From: Faecalibacterium prausnitzii
Lineage (GTDB): Bacteria > Bacillota > Clostridia > Oscillospirales > Ruminococcaceae
DNA: 64,000 nucleotides
Direction: 5' to 3'
Assembly: GCF_003287495.1 (NCBI RefSeq)
Contig: NZ_PRLE01000007.1
Span: forward strand, 1-64,000
Shown here: one piece after another, positions 58,841-64,000 of the stretch
Layout: every line of letters begins with the position of its first letter
How positions within the stretch are numbered: position 1 is the first letter of the stretch
The notes under the pieces: model-generated
Database searches by the model: none
Seen by the model: only the letters and a program-made list of their open reading frames with translations
What the model was told of the DNA's origin: nothing
Translations under genes and position numbers: made by a program

Positions 58841-59610
58841 TGAGTGCACTCATTGAGTTTGACAACGTGTGCAAGTATTACCAGATGGGTGACACGACGG
58901 TCAAGGCTGCCGACCATATCTCCATGAAGATCAACAAAGGCGAGTTCGTGGCCATCGTCGGCCAGTCCGGCTCGGGCAAATCCACCTGTATGAACATCAT
59001 CGGCTGCCTGGACGTGCCCACGGCGGGCACCTATCGGCTCAATGGCCGGGATGTGGGCAAGATGAACAAGAACGAGCTGGCCGAGATCCGCAACGAGATG
59101 CTGGGCTTCATCTTCCAGCAGTATAACCTGCTGCCCAAGCTCAGCCTGCTGGAAAACGTGGAAGTGCCGCTGGTGTACGCGGGCGTCCCCCTGGCTGAGC
59201 GCAAGCGCCGCGCGACCGCCTCTCTTGAGCGGGTAGGGCTGGGCGATAAGCTCAAGAACAAGCCCAACCAGCTTTCCGGCGGCCAGCAGCAGCGTGTCTC
59301 CATTGCACGTGCTCTGGCGGGTAATCCGGCGGTCATTCTGGCCGACGAGCCCACCGGCGCGCTGGACAGCCACACCGGCCGCGAGGTGCTGGGGATGCTG
59401 CAGGAGCTGCACCGGCAGGGGAACACCGTGGTGCTCATCACCCACGACAACTCCATTGCGGTGCAGGCCCAGCGGATCATCCGGCTGGAGGATGGGCGTG
59501 TCGTCTACGACGGCGACGCCCACGCCCCGGAGGCGGTGGTCCAGCCCAACCTGGTCATCCCGGATCCGGTAAAACCACAGAATGAAACCAAACAGGAGGG
59601 CAGCGTATGA
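58840..59610 (+). CDS. MacB-type ABC transporter ATPase subunit
   Basis: The protein has 256 residues. Walker A is GQSGSGKST (41-49), with Q-loop QQYNLLPKLS, signature LSGGQQQRVSIARAL, Walker B VILADEPTGALD and H-loop ITHDNS. It belongs to the LolD/MacB/SalX group. It overlaps the adaptor stop by 1 bp (taATG) and the permease ATG by 4 bp. It powers the FtsX-like permease. A short charged C-terminal extension beyond the core is unremarkable. Confidence 0.95.
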   Translation: MSALIEFDNVCKYYQMGDTTVKAADHISMKINKGEFVAIVGQSGSGKSTCMNIIGCLDVPTAGTYRLNGRDVGKMNKNELAEIRNEMLGFIFQQYNLLPKLSLLENVEVPLVYAGVPLAERKRRATASLERVGLGDKLKNKPNQLSGGQQQRVSIARALAGNPAVILADEPTGALDSHTGREVLGMLQELHRQGNTVVLITHDNSIAVQAQRIIRLEDGRVVYDGDAHAPEAVVQPNLVIPDPVKPQNETKQEGSV

Positions 59611-60812
59611 TCTACGAAACCTTCCGTGAAGCCATCCAGAACATCTGGAGCAATAAATTCCGTACATTCCTTACCATGCTGGGCATCATCATTGGCGTGA
59701 TGGCTGTTATGGTCATTGTGGGTCTGGGCAACGGTATGACCACCAGCATCCAGAACGAGTTTGCCGATATGGGCACCAACCTCCTGACCGTGCAGATCAT
59801 GGGCTACGGCTCCCGTTCTGTCAAAGTCAAGGACTTCTATGAACTGGTGGAAAAAAACTCGGATGTCCTCGGGGCTGTTTCGCCCTCCATCAGTATGAGC
59901 GGAACAGTCAAAGTCGGTACGGACGATGACAGTTACAGCAGCACCTCCGTCAAAGGCGTCAGCGAAGTGTATCTGAACATGGGAGGCTACACCATCGCGC
60001 AGGGCCGTCCCCTGAACTACGTGGACATGGACGCCAACAAAAAGGTCTGCATTGTAGGCGATTACATCAGCCGGGTGGGCTATGGCGGCGACGCCATTGG
60101 CCAGAGCATCAAGATCGGCAGAGAGTGGTACACCATTGTGGGCGTGCTGGAAGCCAAGATCGACGACCCCTCCAATCAGGAGGGCAGCAGCGACGACTGC
60201 ATTTTTGTGCCCTACACCACGGCCATGCGTGTCTCTGGCATCAGCACGGCCAGTTCTTACGCGGTCCTTGTGTCCGATGAGGAGAATATCTCCAAGGGCA
60301 AGGCCATCATTGAGAATGGCCTGCAGGAGCTGCTTCACTCGGATAGCGGCTATATGGTCATCAGCCTGAGCGAGATGCTGGATATGATGACGAGCATGGT
60401 CAACATGGTGGTCACGGTCCTGACGGCCATTGCGGCCATCTCGCTGCTGGTCGGCGGCATCGGCATCATGAACATCATGATGGTCTCTGTTACCGAGCGC
60501 ACCCGTGAAATCGGCATCCGCAAGGCACTGGGTGCCAAGGAAAGAACGATCCTGAGCCTGTTTGTGGTGGAGGCGGGCACAACGTCTGCTCTGGGCGGTA
60601 TCATTGGCATTGGCCTGGGGTACATCGTCTCAACCATTGTCACCAAGGTCCTGGCCGTCATCATGACCGATATGCCCATTACGGTCACCCCCACCGCCGG
60701 CTCCATTGCCGTGGCCTTTGGCATCTCGGTGGGCATTGGCGTGATGTTTGGCTACCTGCCTGCAAAACGTGCCGCACGCCTCAACCCCATTGAAGCTCTG
60801 AGATATGATTAA
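59607..60812 (+). CDS. MacB/FtsX-type ABC permease
   Basis: The protein has 401 residues. One N-terminal helix (FLTMLGIIIGVMAVMVIVGLG) is followed by an extracytoplasmic MacB_PCD domain (about 45-270). Three C-terminal helices come next, with the family motif SVTERTREIGIRKALGAKE and the end PAKRAARLNPIEALRYD. It works by mechanotransmission with the ATPase and adaptor. Substrates of such exporters in Firmicutes include antimicrobial peptides. It is third in the operon. Confidence 0.94.
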   Translation: MIYETFREAIQNIWSNKFRTFLTMLGIIIGVMAVMVIVGLGNGMTTSIQNEFADMGTNLLTVQIMGYGSRSVKVKDFYELVEKNSDVLGAVSPSISMSGTVKVGTDDDSYSSTSVKGVSEVYLNMGGYTIAQGRPLNYVDMDANKKVCIVGDYISRVGYGGDAIGQSIKIGREWYTIVGVLEAKIDDPSNQEGSSDDCIFVPYTTAMRVSGISTASSYAVLVSDEENISKGKAIIENGLQELLHSDSGYMVISLSEMLDMMTSMVNMVVTVLTAIAAISLLVGGIGIMNIMMVSVTERTREIGIRKALGAKERTILSLFVVEAGTTSALGGIIGIGLGYIVSTIVTKVLAVIMTDMPITVTPTAGSIAVAFGISVGIGVMFGYLPAKRAARLNPIEALRYD

Positions 60813-60885
60813 CGCGCCCTCTCAGGCGCTCACGCGCCAGTTTTCCCCTTGGGAGAACCAAGCATACTGATTAAGGAGTGAAACT

Positions 60886-63033
60886 ATGAAGAAACGCATT
60901 CTTGCGCTGCTGTTGGCGGTCTGCGTGGCCTGCTCCATGCTCATCCTGCCCGCCTCGGCCAGCGGCTCCAACACGGCAGTCCAGACAGCCGTTACGCTGG
61001 GCGGCCTGACCTCCGACCAGACGGCAAACCTGGCCGCACCGCTTACCCGTGGCGCGCTGACCAAACTGATGGTGGCGTTCTCCGCCTACCGGGAAAGCGC
61101 CAAGACCCAGGGCTCCACGGGTACCCTCTTTTCGGACGTGGGCAGCGGCTCCGCCTATGCGCCCTACGTCCGCATTGCGGTCCAGCAGGGCTGGATCAGC
61201 GGCTATACGGACGGCAGCTTCCGCCCGGACAATGCTGTCACGCTGGAAGAAGCCTGCACCGCGGTCCTCAAGCTGCTGGGCTATGACGTGACCACCCTCA
61301 GCGGTACGTTCCCGGCCGCACAGCTCAACAAGGCAAACGAGCTGGGCCTGCGGGACAACCTGACCAAGACCCAGGGCGAGGGGATGACGCTGGAAGACGG
61401 CGCTGTCCTGCTCTACAATGCTCTGACGGCCACCACCGCGGAGGGCAAAGTCTATGCCTCTTCGCTGGGTTTTACCGTGAACAACGGCGTGGTGGATGTC
61501 TCTTCCATCCTGCTCAGCAATGTCAAGGGCCCCTTTGTGGCGGGCCTGGGCACCCAGCTGCCCTTTGCACCCACGGCGGTCTACCGCAACGATACCGTGA
61601 CCACGGACGCCACCCTCAACGCCTATGACGTTTACTACTACAACGAGACGGCCCAGACGGTATGGATCTACACCCGCAAGGCCGCAGGCCGCATCACGGC
61701 CGTGGCTCCCTCGGCCAATGCCCCCACTTCTGTTACCGTGGCAGGCACCGAGTACACCATCGCTTCCTCCTCTGTGGCGGCACAGCTCTCCGCTCTGAAC
61801 GGCGGCGGCGTGGGCCAGGTGGTCACCCTGCTGCTGGGCATGAACGATGAAGCGGTTTCCGTTCTGACGGGCGACGCCGCCAACGAGGTGTTCTACGGCG
61901 TGGTCCAGACCACCAGCCGCAGCCTGGTGGAGAACAGCGGCCCGGATGTGCAGCAGACCGTGGCCGTTGCCTGCACCGATGGCGTGACCCGCAGCGTGAA
62001 CGTGGACAAACAGTTCAACTATCCGGCAGGCAAGCTGGTGGCCATCACCGTGGATGAAAACGGTGAGAGCATCCAGAGCCTTGAGACCAAATCCACCAGC
62101 GGCACCGTCAACGCCGAGGGCACCGCCCTGGACAATACGGCCCTGGCCAGTAACGTGGAAATTCTGGACACGACTTCGGAGGGTTTGGCTGGGGCAGTTC
62201 GCCCCAGCCGCCTATCGGGGGTCACTCTGAGCGGCACGGACGTCAAATATTATACCACCAATGAAAAAGGCGAGATCGACCGCCTCATCCTCAGCGACGT
62301 GACGGGCGATCTGTGGGAGTACGCGGCACTGGATGGCATCCAGGCAGCCACCGATTATGCGGGCAGCAAGATCGACGAGAAAATCAACGAGAAAGTTTCC
62401 TCTTCCTCTTCGACAAGCTCGTCTCTGGCAGGCATGACCACGACCACCGAGGATGACGACCAGAAAGCCAAGCAGACCGCGCTGGATGTGCGCAACATCC
62501 TGCTGCCCAGCACCAGCGATGTGCTGTATGGTCTGGTGGATGGCAGCATCGTCAGCACCACCTGGAACCAGCTCACCGGCAGCACCGACCGGCTGGCTGC
62601 CTACGTGCTGAAAAAGGTGGGCGACAATGTAGGCGGCGTGGCAGGCAATATCATTGATTACTTTGCCTCCGGTGCCAACTATGTCTGCTATGTCAACGGC
62701 AAGCAGGTCACCTATACCACTTCGGTCAAGTACCCGGTCATCGCGGGCGGCGTGGCCATTGGCAAATCCGCCGACGGCAAAAAAGTCAACGCGATGGTCC
62801 AGCTTTCCCCGGTGGTGGTGGATAAGCTGGGCGCCGGCTGGGTCATGAAAGGTGATACCCGCTATGAGACCGCCGACGACATCCAGGTCTATCTGTGGAA
62901 CCAGGGAACTTATTACAAAGTTTCTCTGGCCGACCTCAATACCCAGGATTACAAACTGATCGGCTGGTACGATAACCAGGGCCATTCCGCAGGCAATAAG
63001 ATCCGCCTGCTGGTAGCCGTGCGCACCAACTAA
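60886..63033 (+). CDS. Secreted S-layer homology (SLH) domain protein
   Basis: The protein has 715 residues with a signal peptide (MKKRILALLLAVCVACSMLI, cleaved near ASA-SG at residue about 26). Residues about 45-185 carry SLH-type repeats: LTRGALTKLMVAF, SDVGSGSAYAPYVRIAVQQG, ISGYTDGSFRPDNAVTLEEA. These anchor proteins to secondary wall polymers. The remaining 500 residues are beta-rich, Thr/Ser/Val-rich and unrecognised, with a Ser-rich linker at about 503-515. A recent-looking insertion (GLAGAVRPSRLSG, about 431-443) coincides with a DNA palindrome. It is located after the exporter operon by 73 bp, with its own aaggag site. Confidence 0.85.
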   Translation: MKKRILALLLAVCVACSMLILPASASGSNTAVQTAVTLGGLTSDQTANLAAPLTRGALTKLMVAFSAYRESAKTQGSTGTLFSDVGSGSAYAPYVRIAVQQGWISGYTDGSFRPDNAVTLEEACTAVLKLLGYDVTTLSGTFPAAQLNKANELGLRDNLTKTQGEGMTLEDGAVLLYNALTATTAEGKVYASSLGFTVNNGVVDVSSILLSNVKGPFVAGLGTQLPFAPTAVYRNDTVTTDATLNAYDVYYYNETAQTVWIYTRKAAGRITAVAPSANAPTSVTVAGTEYTIASSSVAAQLSALNGGGVGQVVTLLLGMNDEAVSVLTGDAANEVFYGVVQTTSRSLVENSGPDVQQTVAVACTDGVTRSVNVDKQFNYPAGKLVAITVDENGESIQSLETKSTSGTVNAEGTALDNTALASNVEILDTTSEGLAGAVRPSRLSGVTLSGTDVKYYTTNEKGEIDRLILSDVTGDLWEYAALDGIQAATDYAGSKIDEKINEKVSSSSSTSSSLAGMTTTTEDDDQKAKQTALDVRNILLPSTSDVLYGLVDGSIVSTTWNQLTGSTDRLAAYVLKKVGDNVGGVAGNIIDYFASGANYVCYVNGKQVTYTTSVKYPVIAGGVAIGKSADGKKVNAMVQLSPVVVDKLGAGWVMKGDTRYETADDIQVYLWNQGTYYKVSLADLNTQDYKLIGWYDNQGHSAGNKIRLLVAVRTN
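62187..62209. repeat. Perfect 9-bp inverted repeat inside the SLH gene
   Basis: ggctggggc-agttc-gccccagcc lies in frame within the coding region. Confidence 0.8.
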
Positions 63034-63050
63034 AAGCGAAACAGAACCAA

Positions 63051-63090
63051 AGCCCCTGCGCAGGAGTTTCTCTTGCGCAGGGGCTTTTTG
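63051..63090 (+). terminator. Terminator of the SLH gene
   Basis: Arms agcccctgcgca / tgcgcaggggct (12 bp) followed by TTTTT. Confidence 0.93.
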
Positions 63091-63410
63091 GCATTGGGGA
63101 GCTTGAGCGAGCGACAACCACCAGCTCCGCTGGTGGAATAAAAACGGCTTTAGCGCTCGACAAAGAGAAACCTCCCCGTAGAATAGAGTGTGGGCTTGCC
63201 AACCACATTCTAGGAACAGGGAGGTTTCTCTTTGAAATCTTTACTTTGCCGCTGACGATCTCGGAGGCCGGCAGATCGTTCAGGATGCGGAGCGCAAGGA
63301 GAGCCGAAAATCCGCATGACACGGACGGTTAGTAGCAGCTAATGTGCAACAAGCACAAAAATAATTCAATAACATTGGTAAGTAGTAGATTAAAAAATGA
63401 TGTTAAAGTA
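63091..63410. other. Gene-free region with palindromes
   Basis: It contains a small hairpin (ccaccagc / gctggtgg near 63119-63137), the 72-nt palindrome at 63162-63233 and a frame SEAGRSFRMRSARRAENPH (stop near 63324) that looks like a gene tail of unknown origin. No intact gene is seen. Confidence 0.4.
63162..63233. repeat. 72-nt palindrome with perfect 15-bp arms
   Basis: Arms aaagagaaacctccc (63162-63176) and gggaggtttctcttt (63219-63233) are perfect complements. The interior can pair further (tagaat...attcta, tgtgg...ccaca). There is no T-run, so it is not a standard terminator. It may be a miniature mobile element or a structured RNA. Confidence 0.7.
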
Positions 63411-63440
63411 TTGACAATTTGCTCCGCACGGCGCTATAAT
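63411..63440 (+). promoter_or_regulatory. Promoter of the transaldolase-like gene
   Basis: TTGACA (63411-63416) and TATAAT (63435-63440) with an 18-bp spacer. The leader to the start codon is about 150 nt and contains the direct repeats at 63452 and 63560. Confidence 0.8.
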
Positions 63441-63451
63441 GCAGGTACAGT

Positions 63452-63578
63452 AATTGATTAACACTTTTAATCAATTAAAGATTTTTTACCGGATGAGATT
63501 TGAAGCTTGATAAAAAATGACGAATCTCAAACAAAAAACGATTGCTTGCTTGAAGAACGAATTGATTAACACTTTTAA
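63452..63578. repeat. Pair of 19-bp direct repeats in the aldolase leader
   Basis: aattgattaacacttttaa occurs at 63452-63470 and 63560-63578 without mismatch. The first copy is part of a hairpin (aattgatta / taatcaatt) followed by aaagatttttta. They are candidates for an operator or an RNA switch. Confidence 0.7.
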
Positions 63579-63597
63579 CTAAAAGGAGAAAATGATT

Positions 63598-64000
63598 ATG
63601 AAGTACTTCCTGGACAGCGCAAAACTCGATGAGATCAAGCTCGCTTACAACACCTTTGGCATTGACGGCGTTACCACCAACCCCCGCCACATCATGCTGA
63701 GCGGCAAGCCGTTCCTGACGGCCATTACCGACATCGCCAACTGGATCAAGGAAGAGGGCCTGGAGGGCTACGAGAAGTTCCCCGTCTCCGTGGAGATCAA
63801 CCCCCATCTGGACGACACTGAAGAGATGATCGCCGCCGCAAAGAAAGTCTCCGCCATCAGCGAGAACTTCGTCATCAAGATCCCCTGCACCGAGGCTGGT
63901 GTGGCTGCTGCCCGCCGCCTGGAGAAAGAGGGCATCCGCACCAACGTGACGCTGGTGTTCAGCCCGGCACAGGCCATCTGGCCCGCAAAGAACGGCTCCC
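63598..64000 (+). CDS. Transaldolase/fructose-6-phosphate aldolase-like enzyme (3' partial)
   Basis: ATG 63598 lies 9 bp after aaaggag; ATG 63592 is too close. The visible 134 residues begin MKYFLDSAKLDEIKLAYNTF with GVTTNPRHIM, the N-terminal pattern of the FSA/TalC branch. The catalytic lysine is likely in FVIKIPCTEAG, and NVTLVFSPAQA follows. It interconverts sugar phosphates through a Schiff base. The C-terminal part is beyond the window. Confidence 0.92.
   Translation, partial: MKYFLDSAKLDEIKLAYNTFGIDGVTTNPRHIMLSGKPFLTAITDIANWIKEEGLEGYEKFPVSVEINPHLDDTEEMIAAAKKVSAISENFVIKIPCTEAGVAAARRLEKEGIRTNVTLVFSPAQAIWPAKNGS

Noticed and set aside
60813-60885. Repeat element or terminator after the MacB-like permease
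   Set aside because: The ggcgc/gcgcc pairs there are short and lack a T-run. They are too weak to call.
1-64000. CRISPR array
   Set aside because: No set of regularly spaced repeats was found. The repeats seen are pairs or palindromes.

Overview
The window reads as chromosomal DNA from an anaerobic gut member of the Oscillospiraceae (Clostridia), most like Faecalibacterium. This is inferred from the moderately high GC content, strong AGGAGG ribosome sites, a T-box leader, a FabK-type fatty acid operon, NfnAB, ferredoxin-type proteins, and debris of the integrative conjugative elements (ICEs) common in gut Firmicutes. No rRNA gene or species marker is present, so the assignment is an inference.

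Layout. Positions 1-5,390 are a decayed ICE with two cargo blocks. Each block is bracketed by the same left sequence (R1, 124 bp) and the same right sequence (T, 107 bp, a terminator plus the start of an ICE DNA-methylase/helicase gene). Block 1 holds small membrane, coiled-coil and DUF proteins. Block 2 is AT-rich and holds a two-gene, defence-like pair: a zinc ribbon plus deoxyribosyltransferase/TIR-like protein, and an Abi/HEPN-like plus GIY-YIG protein. Positions 5.4-18.2 kb carry an SDR, a large hybrid histidine kinase, a GH31 glucosidase, a T-box-controlled BASS transporter, a Gfo/Idh/MocA dehydrogenase, a Nudix protein, an EFR1 ferredoxin, a hydrolase and a cyclase. Positions 18.4-21.8 kb (minus strand) are a probable iron-regulated, flavin-based extracytoplasmic electron transfer operon. 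An identical 16-bp iron-box-like palindrome lies ahead of two methyltransferases at 22.4-24 kb. Exporters and carriers of the ThrE, SLC13 and AEC types follow, then a mobile-type Y-family polymerase with a YolD partner, a cupin and NfnAB.

Positions 34.4-34.9 kb hold a four-tRNA cluster (Gly-Val-Asp-Gly). A heterodimeric ABC exporter, a second AEC carrier, a nucleoid-associated protein, an AraC regulator and a MATE pump come next. Positions 44.4-53.0 kb are a ten-gene type II fatty acid operon (acpP-accD-accA-fabH-fabK-NMO-fabD-fabG-fabF-fabZ) that lacks accB and accC. It is followed by an EAL protein whose GGDEF half appears deleted. A two-component pair (54.9-56.9 kb) and a MacAB-like efflux operon (57.1-60.8 kb) share a promoter architecture in which a TTAAG direct repeat sits at the same distance from the -10 box. 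This suggests the response regulator controls both. The window ends with an SLH-domain surface protein and the 5' part of a transaldolase-like aldolase gene.

A recurring theme is clean gene stubs between intact genes: sfsA twice, an AAA ATPase tail, a ZIP transporter tail, a LysR start, a phosphoglycerate-mutase start, an ATC-hydrolase start and two ICE methylase starts. Some junctions fall on short microhomologies. This points to active deletion and recombination in the lineage. All functional calls are from reading motifs; no database search was run.
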